Shown here in pieces: positions 12,054-20,941 of a DNA stretch of 64,000 bases (position 1 is its first letter; every line of letters begins with the position of its first letter). The notes beneath the pieces were generated by a model, which was given only the letters and a program-made list of their open reading frames with translations, had not been told where the DNA came from and ran no database searches. The stretch is taken from positions 1 through 64,000 of the forward strand of contig NZ_SLXH01000015.1 in assembly GCF_004341365.1 (NCBI RefSeq), written 5' to 3'. The DNA is from Simplicispira metamorpha (GTDB lineage Bacteria > Pseudomonadota > Gammaproteobacteria > Burkholderiales > Burkholderiaceae_C). A program made the translations under genes and the position numbers.

Positions 12054-12464
12054 ATGACCGACGACATCACCATCTACCACAACCCGAAATGCGGCACCTC
12101 GCGCAACACGCTGGCGCTGATTCGCCACTGCGGCATCGAGCCTACCGTGATCGAGTACCTGCAAACCCCGCCCAGCCGCGCCGAGTTGCAGGCACTGATT
12201 GCGCGCATGGATTGCCCGGTGCGCGAGGTGCTGCGGCAAAAAGGCACGCCCTACGACGAGCTGGACCTGGGCAACCCGCGCTGGACGCCCGATGAACTGC
12301 TGGACTTCATCGCGCAGCACCCCATCTTGCTGAACCGGCCCATCGTGGCCACGCCCCAGGGCGTGCGCCTGTGCCGCCCCAGCGAGGCCGTGCTGGCGCT
12401 GCTGCCCCAGCCCCTGCCCAGTCCGTTCACCAAGGAAGACGGTGAAGTGGTGGGGATCTCCTGA
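12054..12464 (+). CDS. arsC: Arsenate reductase, glutaredoxin type
   Basis: This is a second arsenate reductase, unrelated in fold to the one at 8217. The 136-residue product is of the ArsC/Spx thioredoxin-fold family: the active-site Cys13 lies in IYHNPKCGTSRNTL, and the arginines that bind the oxyanion are expected in LLNRPIV and VRLCRPSE. It uses glutathione and glutaredoxin, whereas the other enzyme uses thioredoxin, so the operon can draw on two thiol pools. It begins 12 bases after acr3 and is the last gene of the ars operon. Confidence 0.93.
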   Translation: MTDDITIYHNPKCGTSRNTLALIRHCGIEPTVIEYLQTPPSRAELQALIARMDCPVREVLRQKGTPYDELDLGNPRWTPDELLDFIAQHPILLNRPIVATPQGVRLCRPSEAVLALLPQPLPSPFTKEDGEVVGIS

Positions 12465-12739
12465 AATTCGAAGTGAAAAGTGGCCCTGGCGCCCGCTGGT
12501 AAAGCGCTATTTGCTATTTATTTAGTAGCAAAAATGGATTGTGGGGTGGCAGCCCGGTATGTTGCGGATTTGCAGCAAAAAAATAAAAACTTTTTGTGTT
12601 GAATCAACTGATTCATAAAATCAGACAAGGGTTTTCCCTTAATTTTTAATTCTCTGGTCGTCCGCGTGGCCGTTTTCCTGTGTTGCGCTTGTGGCTTTTG
12701 GCGCAATGGGGGCGCCAACATACACAAAGGTTTTCACAG
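12465..12739. other. Intergenic region before chemoreceptor gene
   Basis: The stretch contains one dispersed repeat (12476-12535) and then an AT-richer segment (about 12580-12655) likely to include the chemoreceptor promoter. I cannot fix a -35/-10 pair with confidence. No small gene is evident. Confidence 0.5.
12476..12535 (+). repeat. Dispersed repeat, copy 3
   Basis: Intergenic copy between the ars operon and the chemoreceptor gene. It starts AAAAGTGGCCCTGGCGCC, has GCGC arms, and ends in a partly decayed GCTATTTATTTAGTAGC. Confidence 0.55.
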
Positions 12740-14458
12740 GTGTCATTTCTCAATTTGAAAATCGGTACCCGCCTGGGGGTGGGTTTTGCCGCAGTGCTGT
12801 TGTTTCTGGTGGCTGTGCTGGCCATGGGCTTGAATGCGCTGGTGAACACCAGGGCCAACATGGATGCCATTTCTGCCAGCCATGCCAAAGAGGGCACCAC
12901 CAATATCATGTTGGACAACATCCGCGACATTTACGGCGCTGCAAGCACCATCGTGGTATTGACCGACCCCGCCCAGATACAGCAGCACATGGCCCAGGTG
13001 GCCGCTGCCCGCGCCAGGTACACGCAGGCCAAAACGGATTTGGCCCAGCGGGTGCAGACCGAGAGCGGCAAGGTCTTGATGGCCGAGGTGGAAACCGCAT
13101 TGGCTGCTGCGGCGCCCCAATCAGACCACCTGTTTGAGCTGACCCAGAAAAACCTGAGGGATGAAGCCACAGTGCATTTGCTGACCAAGGTGCAGCCCAG
13201 TTTTCAGGCGGTGATCAGGGCGCTGGACAAACTGATTGCCCTGGAAACGGAGCTGGCACAAAAAGAAGAAAAGAACGCGCGCGCGCAGTACGAATCTGCC
13301 CGCAACTGGATGCTGGGCCTGGGGGGCTTGGCCATTGTGTTGGGATTGGCCATTGCCGCGCACATCACCCACACCATCACGCAGCCGATCAAGCACGCTG
13401 TGGAGGTGGCCCGCACCGTGGCCGAGGGCGATCTGTCTTCCCGTATCACGGTCAACTCGCAGGATGAAACCGGCCAGCTCATGCAGGCGCTGCAGCACAT
13501 GAACGACAGCCTGGCCAGCGTGGTGGCCGACGTGCGCAGCAGCACCGACAGCATGGCCACGGCCACCACCCAGATTGCCTCGGGCAACCGCGATTTGTCC
13601 TCGCGCACCGAAGAGCAGGCCAGCTCGTTGCAGCAAACGGCCGCTTCGATGGAACAGCTGACCTCGACGGTCAAGCAAAACGCTGACAACGCCCAGCGCG
13701 CCAACCAGCTGGCTGTGATGGCCTCTGGCGTGGCCGTCAAGGGCGGCGGCGTGGTGGCGCAGGTAGTGGGCACCATGGATGCCATCAGCACGTCTTCGCA
13801 CAAGATCGTGGACATCATCGGTGTGATCGACGGCATCGCTTTCCAGACCAACATCCTGGCCCTGAACGCGGCAGTGGAGGCTGCGCGTGCGGGCGAACAA
13901 GGCCGGGGTTTTGCCGTGGTGGCCGCCGAGGTCAGAACCCTGGCGCAGCGTTCGGCTGCGGCGGCCAAAGAGATCAAGGTGCTGATCGATGAGTCCGTGG
14001 GCCAGGTCGAGGCGGGCAGCAAGCAGGTGGGTGAAGCGGGCCGTACCATGGAAGAAATCGTCAGCAGTGTGCGCCGCGTCACGGACATCATGGGCGAGAT
14101 CTCTGCCGCCAGCCAGGAGCAGACCACGGGCATTGAGCAGGTCAACCAGGCCATCTCGCAGATGGACCAGGTTACCCAGCAAAACGCGGCCCTGGTGGAA
14201 GAGGCCGCTGCTGCTGCCGATTCACTGCAAGGGCAGGCCAGCCACCTGATGAAGGCCGTGAGCGTCTTCAAGCTGGCTTCTGGCGCTGGTTCTGTCAGCG
14301 TGGCTGCGCCTGCGGTGCGCAGTGCCGCCACGGCACGTGCGGCGGCGGTTTCGTCCACCGGTACTGGCCGCAAGAATCTGTCTGCACCGGCACCGGCGCG
14401 TGTGCCTGCGGTCAGCACGGTGGCCAAAGGCTCGGAAGCAGACTGGGAATCTTTCTGA
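12740..14458 (+). CDS. Methyl-accepting chemotaxis protein
   Basis: This is an inner-membrane chemoreceptor that controls CheA. The product (572 residues from GTG 12740, with AAAGG about ten bases upstream) has a first membrane helix at about 13-33, a four-helix-bundle-type periplasmic ligand domain, a second membrane helix at about 187-208, a HAMP region, and the invariant cytoplasmic hairpin tip ([20 protein letters not shown]). The C-terminus ends in ADWESF, a WxxF pentapeptide of the type that tethers CheR/CheB in Tar-like receptors. The ligand is unknown. A strong terminator follows. Confidence 0.9.
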   Translation: MSFLNLKIGTRLGVGFAAVLLFLVAVLAMGLNALVNTRANMDAISASHAKEGTTNIMLDNIRDIYGAASTIVVLTDPAQIQQHMAQVAAARARYTQAKTDLAQRVQTESGKVLMAEVETALAAAAPQSDHLFELTQKNLRDEATVHLLTKVQPSFQAVIRALDKLIALETELAQKEEKNARAQYESARNWMLGLGGLAIVLGLAIAAHITHTITQPIKHAVEVARTVAEGDLSSRITVNSQDETGQLMQALQHMNDSLASVVADVRSSTDSMATATTQIASGNRDLSSRTEEQASSLQQTAASMEQLTSTVKQNADNAQRANQLAVMASGVAVKGGGVVAQVVGTMDAISTSSHKIVDIIGVIDGIAFQTNILALNAAVEAARAGEQGRGFAVVAAEVRTLAQRSAAAAKEIKVLIDESVGQVEAGSKQVGEAGRTMEEIVSSVRRVTDIMGEISAASQEQTTGIEQVNQAISQMDQVTQQNAALVEEAAAAADSLQGQASHLMKAVSVFKLASGAGSVSVAAPAVRSAATARAAAVSSTGTGRKNLSAPAPARVPAVSTVAKGSEADWESF

Positions 14459-14486
14459 ACAGTGCCCCGTGGCAGGGGCTTGCATA

Positions 14487-14534
14487 CGCGCTGGCGCTGC
14501 GCCCCCTGGGGCACAATCGCCAGCGCGTTTTTTT
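14487..14534 (+). terminator. Intrinsic terminator after chemoreceptor gene
   Basis: Perfect 10-base stem CGCGCTGGCG (14487-14496) and CGCCAGCGCG (14518-14527), followed by seven T (14528-14534). Confidence 0.85.
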
Positions 14535-14571
14535 ATCTGAGTTCAAACATCTTTTGGCGGGCTTTTTTGTG

Positions 14572-14955
14572 ATGGCTACTTCTGCTGCTCAAGCAACGTC
14601 TGCAGCACAGGCTGCACCCGGCTGGGTGGTGTGCCTGTGCGCCGCCTGGTGCCGCACCTGCGACGCTTACCGCAGCGTGTTCGATGCCGCCGCCGCGCAG
14701 TACCCCGGCGCCCGTTTTGTCTGGCTGGACGTGGAAGACGAGGCCGCGCTGGTGGATGACCTGGACATTGAGACTTTTCCCACCCTGCTGATAGCCGATG
14801 GCACCGGGCAGGTGCGCTTTTGGGGGGCGCTGTTGCCCCAGCCGGGGGTGCTGGCGCGCATGCTCACCAGCTTGCCCGCCGCCGCACCCATGCCAGAGGC
14901 GCAGGCGCTGCTGGCGCGTATCAGCGCGGCGCAAGCCGGTAGCACGGCCCAGTAA
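14572..14955 (+). CDS. Thioredoxin-like protein
   Basis: The 127-residue product has a thioredoxin fold with the redox motif WCRTC in CAAWCRTCDAYRSVF. Later family pieces are FVWLDVEDEAAL and the cis-proline segment IETFPTLLIADG. There is no clear signal peptide in the chosen frame, so it is probably cytoplasmic. ATG 14572 is taken; an in-frame start at 14554 would add MAGFFV. The stop is seven bases before the helicase gene, suggesting co-transcription. The substrate is unknown. Confidence 0.82.
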   Translation: MATSAAQATSAAQAAPGWVVCLCAAWCRTCDAYRSVFDAAAAQYPGARFVWLDVEDEAALVDDLDIETFPTLLIADGTGQVRFWGALLPQPGVLARMLTSLPAAAPMPEAQALLARISAAQAGSTAQ

Positions 14956-14962
14956 CGCAGGG

Positions 14963-17900
14963 ATGACCATGGATTCTTTGCGTGAGCCCAGTGCCGGTTT
15001 TTGGATACACCCCGACGTCATCCGGCAAGACGCCAGCACCCTCACCTTCGAGCGCGGTCTGGCGCTGTACCGCACAGGGAAGGTGCTGGACTTTGACATG
15101 GAGCCGCTGGACGACCACTGGCAGCTGTTTGGCGAAGTGCAGGGCAGTGCGCACTATCCCTACGAGTTGAACATTGAAGTCTGGCTGGACGAGGCGGGCG
15201 AGCCCGAAGAGTGGGCCAGTGATTGTTCCTGCCCTGTGGGGGCGCAGTGCAAGCACGCCGTGGCGCTGATGCTGGAGGCGGCGCACCAGGGCAGGGCGTT
15301 CATCCAGTCGCTGGGGGTATTGCCGATTCCCGCTGGGCCCCTGTCGCCCGAGGCGCTGTTGGCGCAACAGCAGGCGCATGCGCAAGCCGAGCAAGAGCGC
15401 CAGGCCAAGGCCCTGCACGCGCAGGCAGAAATAGCCCGCGCACGGGCCAAGGCGCAGTCGTTGCAGTGGCTGCAGGCCCTGGGCCGTGTCAGCGCGGCGG
15501 ACAGCGTGGCGGCACTGGGAACTTCCACCCGGCGCAGCGGCGAGCGCGAAGACCAGTTTTTGTATGTGCTGCGGGCCGATACGCAGCAAAAACCGCCCCA
15601 GTTGCGCCTGAGCGTGCAGGTTTCTTACCAGAAAGTGGCGGGTGGCTGGGCCAAAGTGCGCGGCCTGCGCGATATGCCCGGGCCCCACCAGCCCCTGTAC
15701 CAGCAGGCCAGCCAAACCGACCGGGATGTGCTGGATCTGGTCAAGGGGATGATGGTCAGCCCAGGCGCATATGGGGCGTATTCGTATGGTGCGCGCCTGG
15801 ACGATGGCGTGGCTCTGCGCGGTCCCGCCGCCGCGCTGGCGTTGCAGATGGCGGCCAGCACGGGGCGGCTGTTTGCGGGCATGCACGATGGCCAACCCGG
15901 CCAGGCCCTGCAATGGGGCGCCGAGCGCACCCTGGCCTGGCGCTGGGATGCTGTGTCGCCCGGCGCTGATGGACAAAAGCAGTGGGCGCTGCGGGCATGT
16001 CTGGAGCAGGACGGCGCTGTGCTCTATGCCAATGTCCCGCCCCTGTACCTGGATGCGGCCCAGGGCCTGTGCGGCCCGGTACAGGTGCCCGGGGTATCGC
16101 CCGCGCAGCTACAGGTACTGCTGACCGCCCCGGTGCTGCAAGAGGAGGTTTTACAAGCCCACTCGGTAGAGCTGTTGCAGGGTCTGGGCCCGCTGCCCGC
16201 CCCTCCGGGCGTACATGGTGTCCAGAAAGTCGATGGCGGTGCCCCGCGTGCACTGCTGCATCTGGCGCCCACACCAGCAGCGCAGGTGGCGCAGCAAGGG
16301 CTGCTGAGCGCACAACTGCGCTTTGATTACCAAGGCCACTGCGGCTGGTGGGCCGGGCAGCCCAATGCCGTGCTGATCGACAGCGCCGAGGGCCGCCTGC
16401 TACTGCGCCGCACCCCCGAAGCCGAACGCCAGGCCATTGAGCGCCTGCTGGCGCTGGGCCTGCACCCGCGCGGCGATGGCGGTGACTTTGGCCTGCCCGG
16501 TGCTGCCACCCAACACACCTGGCTACAGTGGGCCGATAGCGATTTTGCTGCCCTGCGCAGTGCCGGTTTTGAGGTCTTTTTGGACGATGCCCTGCAAGGC
16601 TGGTTCAGCCACGCCGACGATTTGCAGGTGCAGTTGCAGCCGCACGGGCTGGACGATGGTCTTGCGGCTGATCCCCATACCTCGCCCTGGTTTGATTTGT
16701 CGCTGGGCATGGAGATCAATGGCCAGCGCCACAACATCCTGCCCTGGCTGCCCGATCTGCTGGCTGCTGTGGCCGATCTGCCCCTTGACAGTGCCACTGG
16801 CCAGCCCCAATGGCCGCCGTTTGTCTATTTGCCATCGCCATGGGGCGAGGGCTTTGTGCGCGTGCCCACCGAGCCGCTCAAGCCCTGGCTGGCCGCGCTG
16901 CTCGATCTGGTGGGTGACCGTCAACACGATTTGTCGGGCCAGAGCCTGCGCCTGTCGCGCCTGGAGGCGCTGCGTACCAGCGCTGCCCTGGGCGAGGGCG
17001 TGGTCTGGGATGGCGCTCATGCCCTGCGCACCATGGTGCAGCAGCTGCAAGGTACCGCCCACCTGCCTGACGTGGCCGTGCCCGCCAGCGTGCAGGCCGA
17101 TTTGCGTCCCTACCAGCGTCACGGCCTCAACTGGCTGCAGTTTTTGCGCGCCCATGGCCTCAGCGGCATCCTGGCCGACGACATGGGGCTGGGCAAAACA
17201 CTGCAAACGCTGGTGCATATCCAGGTCGAAAAAGACGCGGGCCGCCTTGCGTGCCCCGCGCTCATCGTGGCCCCGGTCAGCTTGATGGGTAACTGGCAGC
17301 GCGAGGCAGCGCGGTTCTGTCCGCAACTGCGCTGCCTGGTCTGGCACGGCAAAGAGCGCCACGCCCTGGCCGATGCCGTGGCCGATCACGATGTGGTTGT
17401 CGCCCCGTACTCGCTGTTGCAGCGCGACCGCGAACATTGGCTGGCGCACGAATGGCACCTGGTGGTGTTGGATGAGGCGCAGAACATCAAAAACGCCAGC
17501 ACCCACGCCGCGCAAGTGGTGGGTGATTTGCAGTCACACCACCGGCTGTGCCTCTCGGGCACTCCCATGGAAAACCACCTGGGCGAAATCTGGAGCCTGT
17601 TCCACTTTTTGATGCCGGGTTTTCTGGCCAGCCAGAAGCGCTTTGGCGAGTTGTTTCGCGCGCCCATCGAAAAGCTGGGCGACACCACGCGCCTGGCCCA
17701 GCTGCGCGCGCGCGTCACACCCTTCATGCTGCGGCGCACCAAAGACCTGGTGGCGCACGAGCTGCCCGCCAAAATCGAGACGCTGATGCCTGTGGAGTTG
17801 GAAGGCAAGCAGGCTGATTTGTACGAAACCATCCGTTTGGGAATGGAAAAAACCGTGCGCGACGCACTGCAGTCCAAGGGGCTGGCCAAGTCGCAAATCA

Positions 17901-18508
17901 CCATCCTGGATGCCCTGCTCAAGCTGCGCCAGGTGTGCTGCGACCCACGCCTGGTGCCGCTGGAGGCAGCGAAAAAAGTCAAGAACTCGGCCAAACTGGA
18001 GCAGTTGATGGACATGCTGCCCGAGATGCTGGCCGAAGGGCGGCGCATTTTGCTGTTCTCGCAGTTCACCAGCATGCTCAACCTGATTGAGGCTGAGCTG
18101 GAAAAACGCCAGCTGCCCTGGGTCAAACTCACTGGCCAGAGCCAAAAGCGCGACGCCATCATCGAGCGTTTCACCAGCGGCGAGGTGCCTTTGTTTCTCA
18201 TCAGCCTCAAGGCGGGCGGCGTGGGACTGAACCTGCCCCAGGCCGATACGGTGATCCACTACGACCCCTGGTGGAACCCGGCGGTGGAAAACCAGGCCAC
18301 CGACCGCGCCCACCGCATCGGCCAGTTGCAGAACGTCTGGGTGGTCAAACTGGTGGCGCAGGGCACCATCGAAGAGCGCATTCTGGCCCTGCAAGAGCGC
18401 AAGGCGCAGCTGGCCGACAGCCTCTACAGCGGTGCGGCAGCGCGGCGCGAGCCCATGTTCACCGAAAGCGATTTAGCTGAATTGTTCAAGCCGCTATCAA
18501 AAAAATAG
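14963..18508 (+). CDS. SWIM zinc-finger SNF2-family helicase
   Basis: This large (1,181 residues) DEAD/DEAH-type ATPase is of the bacterial SNF2/Rad54-like group. A SWIM zinc finger lies at residues 88-98 (CSCPVGAQCKH, with Cys88, Cys90, Cys96 and His98). A variable central region follows. The C-terminal 450 residues are the SNF2 motor: Walker A DDMGLGKTLQTL at about 736, the DEAQ box VVLDEAQNIKN at about 835, SGTPMENHLGEIWS, and the helicase C domain ending in QATDRAHRIGQ. Proteins of this architecture remodel or translocate on DNA, but their physiological role in proteobacteria is poorly defined. ATG 14963 is used; ATG 14969 is possible. Confidence 0.9.
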   Translation: MTMDSLREPSAGFWIHPDVIRQDASTLTFERGLALYRTGKVLDFDMEPLDDHWQLFGEVQGSAHYPYELNIEVWLDEAGEPEEWASDCSCPVGAQCKHAVALMLEAAHQGRAFIQSLGVLPIPAGPLSPEALLAQQQAHAQAEQERQAKALHAQAEIARARAKAQSLQWLQALGRVSAADSVAALGTSTRRSGEREDQFLYVLRADTQQKPPQLRLSVQVSYQKVAGGWAKVRGLRDMPGPHQPLYQQASQTDRDVLDLVKGMMVSPGAYGAYSYGARLDDGVALRGPAAALALQMAASTGRLFAGMHDGQPGQALQWGAERTLAWRWDAVSPGADGQKQWALRACLEQDGAVLYANVPPLYLDAAQGLCGPVQVPGVSPAQLQVLLTAPVLQEEVLQAHSVELLQGLGPLPAPPGVHGVQKVDGGAPRALLHLAPTPAAQVAQQGLLSAQLRFDYQGHCGWWAGQPNAVLIDSAEGRLLLRRTPEAERQAIERLLALGLHPRGDGGDFGLPGAATQHTWLQWADSDFAALRSAGFEVFLDDALQGWFSHADDLQVQLQPHGLDDGLAADPHTSPWFDLSLGMEINGQRHNILPWLPDLLAAVADLPLDSATGQPQWPPFVYLPSPWGEGFVRVPTEPLKPWLAALLDLVGDRQHDLSGQSLRLSRLEALRTSAALGEGVVWDGAHALRTMVQQLQGTAHLPDVAVPASVQADLRPYQRHGLNWLQFLRAHGLSGILADDMGLGKTLQTLVHIQVEKDAGRLACPALIVAPVSLMGNWQREAARFCPQLRCLVWHGKERHALADAVADHDVVVAPYSLLQRDREHWLAHEWHLVVLDEAQNIKNASTHAAQVVGDLQSHHRLCLSGTPMENHLGEIWSLFHFLMPGFLASQKRFGELFRAPIEKLGDTTRLAQLRARVTPFMLRRTKDLVAHELPAKIETLMPVELEGKQADLYETIRLGMEKTVRDALQSKGLAKSQITILDALLKLRQVCCDPRLVPLEAAKKVKNSAKLEQLMDMLPEMLAEGRRILLFSQFTSMLNLIEAELEKRQLPWVKLTGQSQKRDAIIERFTSGEVPLFLISLKAGGVGLNLPQADTVIHYDPWWNPAVENQATDRAHRIGQLQNVWVVKLVAQGTIEERILALQERKAQLADSLYSGAAARREPMFTESDLAELFKPLSKK

Positions 18509-18549
18509 CTACTTACGCCCAGGGTACGGGTGTTAGAGGCCGATTTGAT
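18492..18549 (-). repeat. Dispersed repeat, copy 4
   Basis: Reverse-orientation copy overlapping the last codons and stop of the SNF2 gene. It runs from CTATCAAAAAAATAGCTACT to AGAGGCCGATTTGATG. The helicase C-terminus (KPLSKK) is therefore partly encoded by the repeat. Confidence 0.65.
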
Positions 18550-18609
18550 GCTTAACTGACGGGGAGAAGGCGCGTTCGGCTGGCGCGCTGGGTGTTGCGG
18601 GGCAATTCT

Positions 18610-18638
18610 TTGCCAATCGGCGGTTTGCAGGCTACAAT
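18610..18638 (+). promoter_or_regulatory. Sigma-70 promoter of the rimP-nusA-infB operon
   Basis: TTGCCA (18610-18615), 17-base spacer, TACAAT (18633-18638). The predicted start, about 18645, falls at the base of the hairpin described next. Confidence 0.6.
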
Positions 18639-18647
18639 ACGCGCCTC

Positions 18648-18691
18648 ACGACCAAACGGGCGGGTACCAACCGCCCGTTTTTTTTGGTCGT
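18648..18691 (+). terminator. Leader hairpin/attenuator ahead of rimP
   Basis: Inner stem CGGGCGG (18657-18663) pairs with CCGCCCG (18671-18677) and is followed by eight T (18678-18685), which makes a canonical intrinsic terminator. An outer stem ACGACC (18648-18653) and GGTCGT (18686-18691) would enclose the T tract. Because the promoter lies directly upstream, transcripts must either stop here after about 40 bases or read through into rimP. It may be an attenuator acting on the operon that encodes NusA itself. Confidence 0.65.
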
Positions 18692-18760
18692 TTGCTTTTG
18701 GAGCTCGAAGCCTCTGGGGGTTATCGGGTTTTTTGTTTTTCCGGGATTGAATCAAAGCAC

Positions 18761-19351
18761 GTGGCATTGCAGCAAATAGTCGAACAAACGGTGGCGGGTC
18801 TGGGCTACGATCTGGTGGAGATTGAACGCTCTGCGGGTGGCCTGCTGCGCATCACCATTGATTGGCCCTGGGAGGCGCCGGTGCCCGGCGTGCCCGCTTT
18901 GCCAGACCAGTTCGTGACGGTGGAAGATTGCGAAAAAGTCACGCGCCAGCTGCAATTTGCACTGGAAGTCGATGGCGTTGAATACAAGCGTCTGGAGGTC
19001 TCCTCCCCCGGTATCGACCGTCCGCTGCGCAACGAGCAGGACTTTCTGCGCTTTGCCGGAGAGGTGATTGACATTACCCTCAAAAATCCTATGGGCGCTG
19101 CCGCCGCAGGTCAGGTCAGCGCCAATCGCAAAAAGTTTCGTGGCACGCTGGAGCGTACGGATGCCGGTGGCTGGCAAATCGTCTGGAGCGATGAGCCCGC
19201 GCCCAAGCCAGGGCAGCGGATCAGCAAAAAACGCGTGCCCGCGCCCTTGCAGGCCCTGGGATTCACACTGGACGAGCTGCGCGATGCGCGCTTGGCGCCT
19301 TTGGTGGATTTCAAAGGGCGCAGTGCAGGGGGTAATCCCACGCAAGGCTGA
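18761..19351 (+). CDS. rimP: Ribosome maturation factor RimP
   Basis: RimP is a cytoplasmic factor for maturation of the 30S subunit. The 196-residue product starts with GTG 18761 (VALQQIVEQTVAGLGYDLVE), chosen because family homology begins there. It contains the conserved YKRLEVSSPGIDRPLRNEQDF segment in the middle (written here as YKRLEVSSPG and IDRPLRNEQDF) and the C-terminal SH3-like domain. The order rimP-nusA-infB-rbfA-truB is the classical bacterial translation operon. The insertion AGQVSANRKK near residue 120 fits the variable linker of betaproteobacterial homologues. Confidence 0.93.
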   Translation: MALQQIVEQTVAGLGYDLVEIERSAGGLLRITIDWPWEAPVPGVPALPDQFVTVEDCEKVTRQLQFALEVDGVEYKRLEVSSPGIDRPLRNEQDFLRFAGEVIDITLKNPMGAAAAGQVSANRKKFRGTLERTDAGGWQIVWSDEPAPKPGQRISKKRVPAPLQALGFTLDELRDARLAPLVDFKGRSAGGNPTQG

Positions 19352-19432
19352 TGGGCTAGTGGTGGTATGGGTGGCGCGGGCCGGGGTTGCCGGGCTGTTG
19401 GATGCAGGTGAAGGAAACAGGAGAGTCGTCGC

Positions 19433-20917
19433 ATGAATCGCGAATTATTGATGTTGGTTGAGGCCATTTCGCGCGAAAAAAACGTCGAGCGCGATGTGGT
19501 GCTCGGTGCCGTGGAATTGGCGCTGGCCCAGGCCACCAAAAAGCTGTATGAAGGCGATGTGGATATTCGCGTGGCGGTGGACCGCGACAGCGGCCACTAC
19601 GAAACCTTCCGCCGCTGGCTGGTGGTGCCTGACGATGCCGGGCTGCAAAACCCCGAAGCTGAAGAGCTGCTCATGGATGCCCAAGAGCGCGTGCCCGGCA
19701 TTGCTGTGGGCGAATACATCGAAGAAGCCATTGAGTCGGTGCCGATTGGCCGCATCGGCGCCATGGCAGCCAAGCAGGTTATCTTGCAAAAAATTCGCGA
19801 CGCTGAGCGCGAGATGCTGCTCAACGACTTCATGTCGCGTGGCGAGAAAATCTTCACCGGCACCGTCAAGCGCATGGACAAGGGCGATTTGATCGTCGAG
19901 TCTGGCCGCGTGGAAGGCCGCCTGCGCCGCAGCGAAATGATCCCCAAAGAGAACCTGCGCAGTGGTGACCGTGTGCGCGCCATGATCATGGAAGTGGATC
20001 TGACGCTGCGCGGCGCACCCATTGTGCTGTCGCGCTCGGCGCCGGAGTTCATGGTGGAACTGTTCCGCCATGAAGTGCCTGAAATTGAACAAGGCCTGCT
20101 CGAAATCAAGAGCTGCGCTCGCGACCCTGGCAGCCGTGCCAAGATTGCAGTGCTCTCGCACGACCGCCGTGTCGATCCTATCGGTACCTGCGTGGGCGTG
20201 CGCGGTACGCGTGTCAACGCTGTCACCAACGAGCTCGCTGGCGAGCGCGTGGACATCGTACTGTGGTCGGAAGACCCGGCACAGTTTGTGATTGGTGCCC
20301 TGGCGCCGGCCAACGTGCAGTCCATCGTCGTCGATGAAGAAAAGCACGCCATGGATGTGGTGGTTGACGAGGAAAACCTCGCCATCGCCATTGGCCGTGG
20401 CGGCCAGAACGTGCGCCTGGCCTCTGACCTGACAGGTTGGAAAATCAACATCATGGATGCTGCCGAATCGGCGCAAAAACAGGCCAACGAGACCGATACG
20501 GCCCGTCGCCTGTTCATGGAAAAACTCGATGTGGACCAGGAAATGGCCGACATCCTCATTGCCGAAGGCTTTGAGAGTCTGGAAGAAGTGGCCTACGTGC
20601 CGCTGCAAGAGATGCTCGACATCGAGAGTTTTGACGAAGACACCGTGAACGAACTGCGGGCGCGGGCCAAGGATGCCATGCTGACCATGGAGATCGCACG
20701 CGAAGAAAGCGTGGAAAGCGTGTCGCAAGAGTTGCGTGACCTGGAAGGTTTGACCCCCGAGCTGATTGCCAAGCTGGCTGAGGGTGGCATCCATACACGC
20801 GACGACCTGGCCGATTTGGCCATCGATGAACTGACCGATCTGACCGGCCAGTCCGAAGAAGAAGCCAAAGCCTTGATTTTGAAGGCACGCGAACATTGGT
20901 TCGCGGGGCAAGAGTAA
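19433..20917 (+). CDS. nusA: Transcription termination/antitermination factor NusA
   Basis: NusA binds RNA polymerase and modulates pausing, termination and antitermination. The 494-residue product begins [17 protein letters not shown] and has the standard order: N-terminal polymerase-binding domain (about 1-125), S1 domain ([18 protein letters not shown]), two KH domains ([15 protein letters not shown], then [15 protein letters not shown]), and two C-terminal acidic helix-hairpin-helix repeats at about 360-490, the form seen in E. coli-like proteobacteria. A ribosome binding site (AGGAAACAGGAG) lies close upstream. It is co-transcribed with rimP and infB. Confidence 0.96.
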   Translation: MNRELLMLVEAISREKNVERDVVLGAVELALAQATKKLYEGDVDIRVAVDRDSGHYETFRRWLVVPDDAGLQNPEAEELLMDAQERVPGIAVGEYIEEAIESVPIGRIGAMAAKQVILQKIRDAEREMLLNDFMSRGEKIFTGTVKRMDKGDLIVESGRVEGRLRRSEMIPKENLRSGDRVRAMIMEVDLTLRGAPIVLSRSAPEFMVELFRHEVPEIEQGLLEIKSCARDPGSRAKIAVLSHDRRVDPIGTCVGVRGTRVNAVTNELAGERVDIVLWSEDPAQFVIGALAPANVQSIVVDEEKHAMDVVVDEENLAIAIGRGGQNVRLASDLTGWKINIMDAAESAQKQANETDTARRLFMEKLDVDQEMADILIAEGFESLEEVAYVPLQEMLDIESFDEDTVNELRARAKDAMLTMEIAREESVESVSQELRDLEGLTPELIAKLAEGGIHTRDDLADLAIDELTDLTGQSEEEAKALILKAREHWFAGQE

Positions 20918-20941
20918 AGGTCAGGGAGGCACGAACCACAT

